55,252 nucleotides of DNA, from the NCBI GenBank assembly GCA_902775595.1, contig CACYNF010000005.1, forward strand, positions 1-55,252, given 5' to 3'. The DNA is from an uncultured bacterium (GTDB lineage: Bacteria; Verrucomicrobiota; Kiritimatiellia; RFP12; UBA1067). The notes beneath the pieces are model-generated. The model was not told the DNA's origin. It saw only the letters and a program-made list of their open reading frames with translations, and searched no databases. Below, in pieces: positions 19,397 through 29,500 of this stretch. Both the position numbers and the translations under genes were made by a program. Position 1 is the first letter of the stretch. Every line of letters starts with the position of its first letter.

Positions 19397-20095
19397 TTAC
19401 TGCGCGACCTGTTCATAGTCGTTGGGGTTCACAAGCGCCCAAATCGTCTTGGAGCGGTCCATGAGACCCTGGCGGCGCTCGATCAGCGGCTTGCCGTCGC
19501 CGGCCTGCTTGTTCATGATCTCCTGATTCTCCCACCACTTCGTATGCCTGGCGATGCCGTTGATCTCGCTCTCGCTGTCGCCCTGCAGTATCTCGCCCTT
19601 TGCGTTGGTGATGACGAGGCCGATGGCTTTTGCCTCGCCGAAGCGCTCAAGGTAGGACGGGTGCAGGCACACGGAAGCCGCGTGCGAACCCTGCGGGATG
19701 TTCTGGTAGGTCGTGGAGGTCGTGAAATAGGAGTAAGGGGCAAGGCCTTCCTTGTTGCCCTTGTTCTCTGTCGCGGACTTCGTCTCGAGAAGGACGTGCC
19801 ACGTGAACGTGAGCTGGTCCTGCCACTTCACGAAGGTCGTGTACTTCGCCTCAAGGACTATCCAGCTCCTCGGCTTCGTGTAGCACTTGCCCACGATCGA
19901 GCCACCCTGGAGCGATGGCGCCGGAAGCGTGGACTGGCGGCCGAGTTTCGGGAACTGGTCGAGCATGATCTTGGCCTCCTTGCCAGTCGTGGGGGCATCA
20001 TCGTCGGGAGCGACAACCGGCTTCCTCTTCGGTGCCGCCAATGCCACCGCTGCAGCAAGCGCGACAGTCGTCATCATCACGATCTTCTTGTTCAT
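19397..20095 (-). CDS. Amuc_1102-like exported protein
   Basis: 232 aa with a cleavable signal peptide (about residues 1-20, ending ALAAP). The mature domain has a beta-sandwich pattern (GSIVGKCYTKPRSWIVLEAKYTT..., LTFTWHVLLET, SYFTTSTTYQNIPQG, GEAKAIGLVITNAKGEILQ) and a basic C-terminal tail around a predicted helix (NQEIMNKQAG). First gene of the pilus-like cluster; position and export match Amuc_1102 of Akkermansia. AGAGGAAG lies just upstream of the ATG. Function unknown; it is probably a periplasmic or extracellular partner of the machine. Confidence 0.68.
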   Translation of the reverse strand: MNKKIVMMTTVALAAAVALAAPKRKPVVAPDDDAPTTGKEAKIMLDQFPKLGRQSTLPAPSLQGGSIVGKCYTKPRSWIVLEAKYTTFVKWQDQLTFTWHVLLETKSATENKGNKEGLAPYSYFTTSTTYQNIPQGSHAASVCLHPSYLERFGEAKAIGLVITNAKGEILQGDSESEINGIARHTKWWENQEIMNKQAGDGKPLIERRQGLMDRSKTIWALVNPNDYEQVAQ

Positions 20096-20118
20096 TTTTT
20101 CTTCCTCTCGTTATTTTG

Positions 20119-20201
20119 TAACCACGGAATACACGAAACACACTGAAAGACTACCACTTGGTACTCTCCCCTTTCGTGTATTTAGTGTATTTCGTGGTTA
20201 A
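20119..20201. repeat. 31-bp imperfect inverted repeat (AACCACG...ACACGAAA)
   Basis: Arms at 20119-20149 and 20171-20201 are made of near-identical AACCACGGAATACACGAAA and TTTCGTGTATTT-type strings. It fills most of the gap between kdsD and the pilus-like cluster and could form a long hairpin in RNA, acting as a terminator or stabiliser. Confidence 0.7.
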
Positions 20202-20216
20202 CATGATTTTCGTAAA

Positions 20217-21209
20217 TCACAATACTTTCATCTTCGGCAAGTCCTGGATGTCCACGAGCCCGACCACCCGGCCGGACCTGTCGCACACCGGCAGGTCGTC
20301 GATGCACTTCTTTTCGAATATCTTGAGAAGCTCCGCGGCATACGCGTCGTCGTAGACGAAGAGCGGCTTCGGAGTCATATAACGGGTTATGGGTGCAACC
20401 ATGGGGTCCCCCTCATGTTGCCTCCGCTCGCTCATCACGCGGCGGAAGTCGCCGTCGGTGAAGATTCCGATGAGCATCCCCTTCGCATCCACCACGACCG
20501 CGCTCCCGCCCTGCGCTTTGGTCATCGCCATCAGCGAATCAAGAACCGTCGCCTCGGGCCCGATTGTCGCGAGATGCTCGCCCGTGCGCATGACGTCGGT
20601 CACCTTCATGACGAGCGCGCGGCCGATAGCGCCCGCCGGATGGTTCATCGCATAGTCCTCGACCGGGAACTTCTGTGCGTCGATCAGCACCATCGCGAGC
20701 GCGTCGCCCATCGCCATGGTCGCGGTAGTCGAGTTCGTCGGCGCCATGCCGAACGGGCACGCCTCCTTGCCGCACGGAATCTCGATATGGATGTCGCTCA
20801 TCTGCGCAAGCGTCGAATCGGGGCGGCCAGTCATCGAGATGACCTTTAGCCCGTGGCGGCGGATCGCGGGTATCAGGTTGTTCACCTCCGCCGACTCGCC
20901 GGAGAAGCTAAGCGCGATAAGGACATCCTTCGCAGAAACCATGCCGAGGTCGCCGTGCATCGCCTGCACCGGGTTGAGGACGATGGAGCGCGTGCCGGTC
21001 GACGAGAAGATTGCGCTCATCTTCTCGGCGATGTGCAGGTTCTTGCCGACGCCGGAGACGACTACAATACCGCCGTCTGAAACAGTTTCGAGAATGAGCC
21101 GAACCGCCTTGACAAAAGATGCGCCGAGAGAGTCGCGGGTCTTCTCGAGACCCTCGATCTCAACTGCGAAGACTTGCTTCGCGCGCTCAATCATCTTGTT
21201 GTCTGTCAC
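20217..21209 (-). CDS. kdsD: D-arabinose 5-phosphate isomerase (KdsD family)
   Basis: 330 aa. An SIS sugar-phosphate isomerase domain (about residues 30-190; VVVSGVGKNLHIAEKMSAIFSSTG, HGDLGM, LSFSGESAEV, APTNSTTATMAMGDALA, MNHPAGAIGR) is followed by two CBS domains (about 205-325). It converts ribulose 5-phosphate to arabinose 5-phosphate, the first step to Kdo, so the cell makes a lipopolysaccharide-type outer membrane. The start could be GTG 21209 or ATG 21194. Downstream of pta, separated by a heptamer-rich stretch, so linkage to ackA-pta is uncertain. Confidence 0.92.
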   Translation of the reverse strand: MTDNKMIERAKQVFAVEIEGLEKTRDSLGASFVKAVRLILETVSDGGIVVVSGVGKNLHIAEKMSAIFSSTGTRSIVLNPVQAMHGDLGMVSAKDVLIALSFSGESAEVNNLIPAIRRHGLKVISMTGRPDSTLAQMSDIHIEIPCGKEACPFGMAPTNSTTATMAMGDALAMVLIDAQKFPVEDYAMNHPAGAIGRALVMKVTDVMRTGEHLATIGPEATVLDSLMAMTKAQGGSAVVVDAKGMLIGIFTDGDFRRVMSERRQHEGDPMVAPITRYMTPKPLFVYDDAYAAELLKIFEKKCIDDLPVCDRSGRVVGLVDIQDLPKMKVL

Positions 21210-21211
21210 GG

Positions 21212-21302
21212 TTTAAAGTTTAAAGTTTAAAGTGTAAAGTGTAAAGTTGTAGAATTTTAAGATTCTTTCACTTTCAACTTTTCACTTTCAACTTTCAACT
21301 CC
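21212..21302. repeat. TTTAAAG and ACTTTCA heptamer arrays between pta and kdsD
   Basis: Tandem TTTAAAG/TGTAAAG heptamers (about 21212-21247) are followed by CTTTCAA/CTTTTCA heptamers (about 21267-21302) in roughly complementary order, so the transcript could fold on itself. Similar simple heptamers occur in uvrA (9216). Confidence 0.65.
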
Positions 21303-21304
21303 TT

Positions 21305-22342
21305 TTATTTGGTTGTCGACTGAAGCAATGTTACACAGATAGTTCCAACGATGTCCTCGGCGGAGCAGCCGCGCGAAAGGTCGTTCATCGCCTTCGCGAG
21401 ACCCTGGAGGTTCGGCCCGATGGCGTCTGCACCGCCGATCCTCTGCGCGATCTTGTAGCCGATGTTGCCGGCGTTGAGGTCGGGGAAGATGAAGACGTTC
21501 GCATCGCCCTGCACGGCGCCGTTCGGGTTCTTCTGCCTGCCGGTCGCGGGAACGATCGCGGCGTCGAACTGCATCTCGCCGTCCATCTTGATGCCGGCTT
21601 CCGCGAAGCGGGGCTTCGCGAGCTCGACGGCCTTCTGGACCTTCTCGACGAGCGGCCCCCCCGCGGAGCCCTTCGTGGAGAACGAGAGATACGCGACGCG
21701 CGGCTCCTTGCCGGTGAGGTCGCGGTACGTCTGCGCCGTCGCGAGGCCGATGTCGACGAGCTGTTCTGCCGTCGGGTCGGGAATCACCGCGCAGTCGCCG
21801 AACGCGAGCACTTCGTCGCCCGACGCCGTCGGGGTCTTGAGGTCGAGGATGAAGCAGCTCGACGCCGTCTTGACACCCTTCTGCGTGCCGAGCGTGTGGA
21901 AGGCCGCGCGGAGCATGTCGCCGGTGGAGGCAATCGAACCTGCGACAAGGCCGTTGACGCGGCCGAGCTTCACCATCATGCCGCCGAAGTAGATGCGCTT
22001 CGTGCGGAGAGTCTTCTGCGCGCCAGCGAGGTCGATGATCTTCTGCTTCTCGGCCGGCTTCTTCGACTCCTTGGCGTTCCACGCCTCGAGATACGCGGCT
22101 TCGAGTTCCGCGTCGCCTTGCGTGTAGTCGATCGTCTTGATGCCGCGGTCGGCGAGCTTGAGCCCGGCCTTCGCCTCGGCGTCGGCGATTTCCGCAGGAG
22201 TGCCAAGGACGATCGGCGTCGCGATCTTGCGGTCGACGCAAGCGCACGCGGCGGTTATGACTCTGGGGTCCATTCCCTCGGGCAGAACGACCGTTCCGTT
22301 CAGCTTCGAGGCCTTTTCAATTATGTTCTTGATTGCGTTCAT
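21305..22342 (-). CDS. pta: Phosphate acetyltransferase
   Basis: 345-aa single-domain PTA/PTB protein: VVLPEGMDPRVITAACACVDRKIATP at the N-terminus, VAGSIASTGDMLRAAF and the C-terminal VFIFPDLNAGNIGYKIAQRIGGADAIGPNLQGL with SRGCSAEDI. It interconverts acetyl-CoA and acetyl phosphate. It overlaps the 3' end of ackA by 4 nt (ATGA), so the two are translationally coupled. With AckA it gives substrate-level ATP formation and acetate excretion, fitting a fermentative anaerobe. Confidence 0.97.
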   Translation of the reverse strand: MNAIKNIIEKASKLNGTVVLPEGMDPRVITAACACVDRKIATPIVLGTPAEIADAEAKAGLKLADRGIKTIDYTQGDAELEAAYLEAWNAKESKKPAEKQKIIDLAGAQKTLRTKRIYFGGMMVKLGRVNGLVAGSIASTGDMLRAAFHTLGTQKGVKTASSCFILDLKTPTASGDEVLAFGDCAVIPDPTAEQLVDIGLATAQTYRDLTGKEPRVAYLSFSTKGSAGGPLVEKVQKAVELAKPRFAEAGIKMDGEMQFDAAIVPATGRQKNPNGAVQGDANVFIFPDLNAGNIGYKIAQRIGGADAIGPNLQGLAKAMNDLSRGCSAEDIVGTICVTLLQSTTK

Positions 22343-23475
22343 TTTCCCAATACCTTTACTGTGTCACGGGCGATCATGAGCTCTTCGTTCGTCGGGATGA
22401 CGACGACGGGGATCTTCGAGCCCTTCGCGCTGATGACCTTGACCTCGCCGCGGACCTGGTTGGCCTTCTTGTCGAGCTTGATGCCAAGCGCGCCAAGGCG
22501 GTTGATGATCCTCTCGCGGACCTCCTTGGAGTTCTCGCCGATGCCGCCCGTCATGATGATCGCGTCTGCACCGCCGATGACGGTGTTGTACGCGCCGATG
22601 TAGAGCGCGACGCGGTAGGCAAGCATCTCGAGCGCGAGCTCGGCCTGCTTGTCGCCCTTGTCGGCCTTCGAGCAGATGTCGCGGCAGTCGCTCGACCCGG
22701 CGAGCGCGAGAAGCCCAGACTTCTTGTTGAGCAAGGTGTCCATCTCGGCCGGGGTCTTCTTCTCGGCCTCCATGATGGAGAGGACCGCCGCAGCGTCGAT
22801 GTCACCGCAGCGAGTGCCCATCACCATGCCGGCGAGGGGCGTGAGACCCATCGACGTGTCGACGACTCCGCCGTTCTTGATCGCGGCGAGTGACGAGCCG
22901 TTCCCGAGATGGCAGGTGACGAGGTTGACTTTGGAGAGGGGCTTTTTGAGGAACTTCGCCGCGGCCTGCGTGATGAACTTGTGCGAGGTGCCGTGGAAGC
23001 CGTACTTGCGGATCCCCATCTTCTTGTAGTACTTCGGATCGATCGCGTACATTCCCGCGCAGTCGGGCATCGTCGCGATGTGGAAGGCCGTGTCGAAGAC
23101 GCCGACGTTCGGGACGCCCTTGAAGATCTTCTCGCACGCCTCGACGCCGCCGAGGTTCGCCGGCATGTGGAGAGGCCCGAACTTGACGAGCTTCTTCGCC
23201 TTCGCCATGTTCGCCTTGTTCATGAGCGCGGAGTCCTTGAAGACCTCGCCGCCGTGGAGAATGCGGTGTCCGATTGCGTCAATGCCCTTCGCCATGTCGC
23301 CGAGATCCGCGAGGACCTTGGCGAGCGCGGCCGCGTGGTCCTTGGGACCGCCGCAGCCGATGCGTTCGACGAGACCCTTCGCGAGACGGGTTTCCGTCTT
23401 CATGTCGAAGAGCTGGTACTTGAGCGAACTCGAGCCCGAGTTGATTACGAGTACTTTTCTGATTGCCTTTTTCAT
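22339..23475 (-). CDS. ackA: Acetate kinase
   Basis: 378 aa. Family motifs in order: VLVINSGSSSLKYQLFD, GHRILHGGE, HLGNGSSLAAIKNG, MGTRCGDIDAAAV, TGGIGENSKEVRERI. It transfers phosphate between acetyl phosphate and ADP. Start at ATG 23475 with AGGA 7-8 nt upstream. It begins 26 nt after the stop of the 4267-aa giant gene with no terminator in between, so it may receive readthrough from that operon. Confidence 0.97.
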   Translation of the reverse strand: MKKAIRKVLVINSGSSSLKYQLFDMKTETRLAKGLVERIGCGGPKDHAAALAKVLADLGDMAKGIDAIGHRILHGGEVFKDSALMNKANMAKAKKLVKFGPLHMPANLGGVEACEKIFKGVPNVGVFDTAFHIATMPDCAGMYAIDPKYYKKMGIRKYGFHGTSHKFITQAAAKFLKKPLSKVNLVTCHLGNGSSLAAIKNGGVVDTSMGLTPLAGMVMGTRCGDIDAAAVLSIMEAEKKTPAEMDTLLNKKSGLLALAGSSDCRDICSKADKGDKQAELALEMLAYRVALYIGAYNTVIGGADAIIMTGGIGENSKEVRERIINRLGALGIKLDKKANQVRGEVKVISAKGSKIPVVVIPTNEELMIARDTVKVLGK

Positions 23476-23501
23476 GTGTTTTCCTGATCCGTCATTCTCC
23501 G

Positions 23502-26500
23502 TTATTTGTCAAGCGTGGCCTTGAAGAACCCGCTCGAGAGGTCGACGTCCGACGCGAGGTCGAACTCGTAGGTCTTCGTCTCCTTGCCGATTTCGACCTT
23601 CTGGGTCTTGATGACCTTCCAGTCGCCGGACTCGAGCGAGTCGCGATGCCAAATCTTGCACGTCAGCGTGAGCGTGCCCGAGCCGGACGCGAATTCATAG
23701 ATGTCGGACGTCGCGGCGACGGAGCCCGACTCCTTGCCGACCGTCTCGGTTGTGATCGACACCTTGCCCGTGTCGCGGTCAAGGTCGATCGCCGTGATCG
23801 CCACCGCAGTCGGCTCGGCTGTCGCGTCGCTCTTCGCGTTGTTCAGCGCCGAATTGACCTGAGCGTCCGTGCCGGTCGCGTCGACGCCCAGGAGGAGCGC
23901 GGCGATGCGCGGCGACTTGAGGTTCGTCATGGTCATGACCGCGAGGCCGGACGACAGGGCGCCCTTGGTCTCGATCGAGCCGGAGAGCTCCTTCTTCATC
24001 GCGAAGCCGCCAGCGTTCTGGTCGATCGACGCCGCGCCATAGGCGGTCAGGTTGCCCTTCTTCGCCCACTCCCACGCGTCAGGCAGGCTGTCGCGATCGG
24101 TGTCGCAGTCCTCGATGAAGACGGGGATGATCTCGTTCGTTCCGTAGCCCGGACCGACCGTGATGCTCTTCGGCGTGAAGATCGTGCCGAGCTTAAGGTC
24201 GCGCGTGCAGTAGCAGCCCCACGACTCCCAGTAGAAGCGGCGCGCCGCGGTATCGACCCAGAACGAGCGCTTGCCGTCGTTTTCGGTGTCGATGAACGCG
24301 CGGATGTAGTACGAACCCGGCTTCAGGCCGACGATAAGGGCGTTTTCGCTCTTTATCGCGTCTGTCGACGCGAGGCTTGCGGTGCTCTTGACGTATCCCT
24401 CGGCGACCGGCTCGCCCGAGAAGTCGGGCGTCTTGAACGCCTGGACGCGTATCGTTCCGGACGACGCCACCGCATTCGGCCCATAGTATCTGACGGCCAC
24501 GCGCGCAGTCGCATAGTCGGTCGAGTTCGTGAGGACGTTCGCGAGGAACGTGCCGCCCTCGACCCAGGAGTCGGTCTTGAACTTCGCGTTGTACGTCGAG
24601 ATCGACCACGTGTAAGTGCCGCCGTTCTTGAACTCGGCCGTGCCTCCCGGCACTATCGCGCCGACCCTGAGCGGAGGAGTCCAGCTGCAGACGCCGTCTG
24701 CGTCGTGAGGCGGCATGAGCTGGTAGTCGCTCGTCCAGGAGAAGCCGCTGCCGGTCACCCTGATGCGGAAGGCCGTGTACGTCGCGTCGACGCCGGTGCG
24801 CCAGGAGAAGGTCGGGGCGGGCGAGTTGATCACCGTCGGCCCGGGCACGGGGATCGGAACCGCGCGGTCCTTGAAGAACTTGCGCACGAGGAGCTTCACG
24901 AGCAGCGGGGCGCTGTTCGTGGAATCGCGCGGCTGGGTCTCGCCGTTCCCGATGTACACACCGTAGTAGACATTGGTGAACGAGTAGACCGCGCTGCCCG
25001 CGCCCCTCATCTGAGTGAAGGTCGCCTGCTGCGTCATGCCGGCGGCGGACGCATCCCAGTCGAGGTCGAAGGCATTGCGCTCGTCGGACAGGATGTCGGC
25101 CTCGGTCAGGACCTGGTGTCCGTCGGCCGTTAGGTCGAGAACGCGGTCGTAGAGCGTCGCCGCATACGTGGAGTTGAGCCTGTTCGTCGGATTGTCGACC
25201 GCGTAGCGCACGATCCTGACGCGGACGTTGTCGCTCTCCGGCGCAACGGCGGCGTTCGGCACCTCGCCCTTGTCGAGCGTGTAGACGTCGGCGGTACCCG
25301 CGACCTTCCACAGGGTCTCGCGGTCTGTGGCCTCGTCGCTGCCGCCTTCCTCGGTCGCCGCGGGCTGCGTTTCGTCGCCTGCAGAGGAGACGGTGCCCTT
25401 GACGAGGTTGTAGCGGGGCGCGACCGTCGTCGTGTCGGTCAGCTCGATCGTCGCCTTGCCGTAGTTCCAGCCGATGTCGACGTCGCGGACGAAGCCGTAG
25501 GGCTCGCCAGGCGTGTACATGCCGTTGCCGTCCAGGTCGTAGAACGCCTCGATCGTGTTGAGGCCCTGCTTGACGTGGCCGAGCGAGTTGTTGTCGGTGC
25601 TGCGGGCGTCGGCCTCGGAGAGGTAGTAGGTGTTGACGCTTCCTCCCGTTATGAGCTTCGACTGCCAGTTGACGCGCACGTAGCTCTTCTGGAGGTTGTA
25701 GACCGATATCCAGCCGGCGCCCTGCATCGTCTGCGAGATGTCGCCGTCGATCGCGAACCAGTCGGGGAACGCGGCGAAGTTGACCTTGAGCTCGCCCGTC
25801 GCGTAGTCGATCGTTCCGAAGGACTCGTCGGGGTAGCCCTGGCGGACGATATCGCCCGTCGAGAGGTCGTCGTTGCGCGGCTGGTCGATGATCGGGCCCT
25901 CCCAGATCGCCGTGACGGGGTCGCTCACGTAGCTCTGCAGCGTCTGGATGTTGAACAGTATCCAGGCGAGGTCCTTGAACTCGAACTTGATGCTGCCGGG
26001 AACGACGCTTCCGGGCGAGAGGTGGATGAGCATTTCGCGCATCGGGTTCATGCCGAAGTACTTGACTCCCGTGACGATGTTGGAGTTGCCGTTCTCGTAG
26101 AGACGCACGTCGCCTTCGCCGCCGAGCGTCCACACGGCGTCGGGAATGCCGACGCGCGACTGGTTGTGCCACGCCTTTGCAACGACAGGAATGTCGGCGA
26201 CGTTCTGCTTGCCGTGGTAGGACACGGTGAGCTCGAGCGTCGGAACGGGATACTCGTTCATCTGGATCGCGTCGACGCTGAGCGAGGCGAGGACCGTCGG
26301 CTTGGTGCCGGCCTGGAACTCGGCGTAGTTCGTCCAGCCGTCGGCATCGGCGTCGATGTCGGGGTCGAACGCATAGGCCGACACGTTGTCGTTGTCGACG
26401 AGATGCTCGGACTCCCACTGGTCCTTGATCTGGTCGTGGTCGGTGAAGATCTCGCCGACATAGAGCTCCTTAATGCGGAAGAAGTAGTCGGAGACGTTCG

Positions 26501-29500
26501 GTGTCACGCTGTATGCGTTGTCGGGGGCGAAGCGGACCCACTTGCCGTCGCTCTTCAGGTTGAACACCTCGGACAGCATGTATTCGACGTAGTTGCCGAG
26601 ACCGTCGCCGTCATCGTCGCCGCCTGCACCCTGCTCGACCGCGTAGATGTTCTGCCACCAGTCGAGAAGGCCGTCGCCGTCGATGTCGGAAGTCGAGGCG
26701 TACGTGCCGTCGACGCTGCCGTCAGGCTGCGCGCCGCGCGCGAGGTCGCGGAGATACGCCTCCCACGCGGGCATGTCGGCGTTGTTCCAGGTTATGGTGC
26801 TGGCCCAATCGCTCGGGTCGTTCTTGTCGAGACCGTTCACATCCTCCCACCAGTCGGGCAGGCCGTCGCCGTCGGTGTCGGATCCCGTCTGCTCCCAGAG
26901 GTCGGACGAGCCCTGGCCGTCCCACATGACGGGGCACGGCTTCGAATAGGCGCCGCCCATCGGAACGAGATCGGCAGTGCCGATGAAGTCGGAGCGCACC
27001 TCGAACTCGTAGCGGCAGACGAGATCCTCGAACGCGAGGTTCTCGGGATCCGTCGCGGCAATCTGGTTGAGCTTGAAGAGGCGCTGGTAGCGCTCCAGGA
27101 AGTAGTTGTAGAACGGATACGGCATCGCCGAGTTCTTGAGCGCATACTTCTGGAGTTCATGCTGCTCCGCAGTCGTGACGTAGCCGCCGAGCATGTCGGA
27201 GAAGATGAACGAGTCGACCACGCTGCCGTCCATGACCGGGAGGTGGTGGACGGTGTTCTCGATCCACGGCATGACGCCGTAGTCGGTGTAGACCTTGCTC
27301 TTCGTGGCGCAGGCGTCCCACCAGCCGAGGTTCTCGCTGAAGGCGGCGGGCCTGCTGACAAGCTGTCCGCGCACCGCCCTGTCGAAGCCCGACGGATTCA
27401 GCGCGACGTCGTCCTTGTTGAGCGAGCCGGGCAGCGTCGAGAAGTCGTAGAGCTGGACAAGCTCGGCCGTCAGGTTCTTGAGGCCGTCGTTGTCGTTCCG
27501 CGAGGAGTCCGCTTCGGGGCCCATCAGGTGCGTGTAGACCTCGAGCCTGTTCGTCGCCGCGTCGTCCATCGTCATGTGCCTGCGGTAGTTCGCGGCGATC
27601 TCGGTCTCGGTCCTCGCGCCGTCCCAGATGCGGACTTCGTCGATGTAGCCCTGGAACCACTCGCCGTCGTTCATGGCGTCGTAGGTGATGGAGCCCATGT
27701 TGAACGCCGCCGCACCGCCGTCGCCGGCCGGAAGCGGCCTGCCGCCGATGAAGAACGCGCCGGGAACCGCCTCGTAGGAGATCTGCGTGAAGGCGTTGGT
27801 GTACGTCGGATCCTGGATTATTGCGGTGACGCCGTTCGCGGGGATGAGCTGCGTCGGAGCGCTCGTCTTGGCCGCGCCGTTGACGTAGAGGACGAGCCGC
27901 TTGCCGTCGTACGTCATTGCGACGTGGGTCCACTCGTCGACCGGAACGACAGGTCCGATGACCGTCTGGCAGCTCTCGCTGTCCGCGCGCACCGACACCT
28001 TCGCGTCGTCGTTGTCGAACATGCCGTAGACCTTGCCCTCGTCGGTGAGGCCGATGCGGAAGTTCGTGCGGATCGCGGCCTCGTCCTTGTTGATGGCGTC
28101 GTAGCCGTAGAGCGAGCAGCGGTCGAGAATGACCTGTTCGCCGACCTTCTCGGGACGGATCCACGCCTCGGCGGTGAACTGCTTGAAGAAGTCTACCGTC
28201 GTCGAGCTCGGGACCTTGCCCGTGAAGATGTCGCGCATGAACGTGGCGCGCGACTGGACCCACGACCTGTCGCCGTCGAGGTAGAGCGCCTGGCGGCGCG
28301 CCGGGTCGGTGAAGTCGAGCGGGTCGGTCGGCGCGCGGAACGTCCTCACGATCTCGCGTCCGTCGCCCTTCCAGTCGTTGTCGGTATCGTAGCCCTCGTT
28401 CTCCTCGAACGAATACAGGAACTGGAACCCGCCGTAGCCGCCGTCGGGCGTCTGGGCCGAATACGGGTCGTCGAAGCCAATCAGGGTCGGCCAGAACGGC
28501 ATGGCGTTGACCGGCGTGGTGTTCTGATAGTACTGGGCCGTATAGCTGGCGGGCGAACTCGTGTCGGTGAACCAGAGCGGCGTCGGGTCGGTGTGAGTCG
28601 TCATCGGGCTCGTCAGGTTCGCCGTGACGCGTTCGGAGTCGTTCCTAAGGCCGTCGCCGTCGGGATCGGCCTCGCCTGCGCCCATCGACCACGGATAGCG
28701 GAACGGATCAAGGGCCGCGGCGGCCTGGAGCGGCGTCGGATCGGCGATGCTGCCCGGCATGCCCATGAGCGCGACGATGCGGTTGAAGTCGGGATGGGTC
28801 CACTCGTTCCAGAACGCGTTGTAGAAGGCGGGCTGGCCCCAGGCAAGTGCAATTATGTCCTTGACCCCTGCCTCGGTCGAGCCGAGGAGCGGGTTGAGGC
28901 CGTGGAACATCTCGTAGTAGTCGTCCATGCCGTCGCCGTCAGTATCGGCGAGGCGAGGATCGGTCGAGACGTAGACGCCCGCAGGAGGCATCATGATGCT
29001 CGGCTGTATCACGGCGCAGGTGATCATGCGGTCCCAGTAGTGGATGGGCGACGCCATGTAGCCGTTCTTGCGCCAGCCGGCAGCGACCCAGGGCGTCGAG
29101 TACATGTAGTTGTAGCCGTCGCCGTAGTACTTTCTCGCGATGACTGTATTGCCGGGCACTACGTTCGTGATCACTTCGTAGACGAAATTGGTCATTTCGG
29201 CACCCGTGAACTCGTTGATGGTGACCGTGCTGTCAATGGCGTTGGTGACGATCGAGACCACAGCGCCGTCGCCCCAGTTCTCGATTGCCGTGAAGACGAA
29301 CTGGTCTGCATCCTGCATCATCGGCGTGAAGGCCGGTGCCTCGTTGATGACGTGGTTGCTGAGAAGCGGCCCCATGGGATTCATCAGATCGTACTCGCCC
29401 TCGTCCATGTAACGGCCCATGAGCGGCGTCGTGATGTCGTCGTAGCGGAAATGGCGCACCTGCTGGACGAGATACTCCTGGTAGTTCTGGAGACCGTCAT

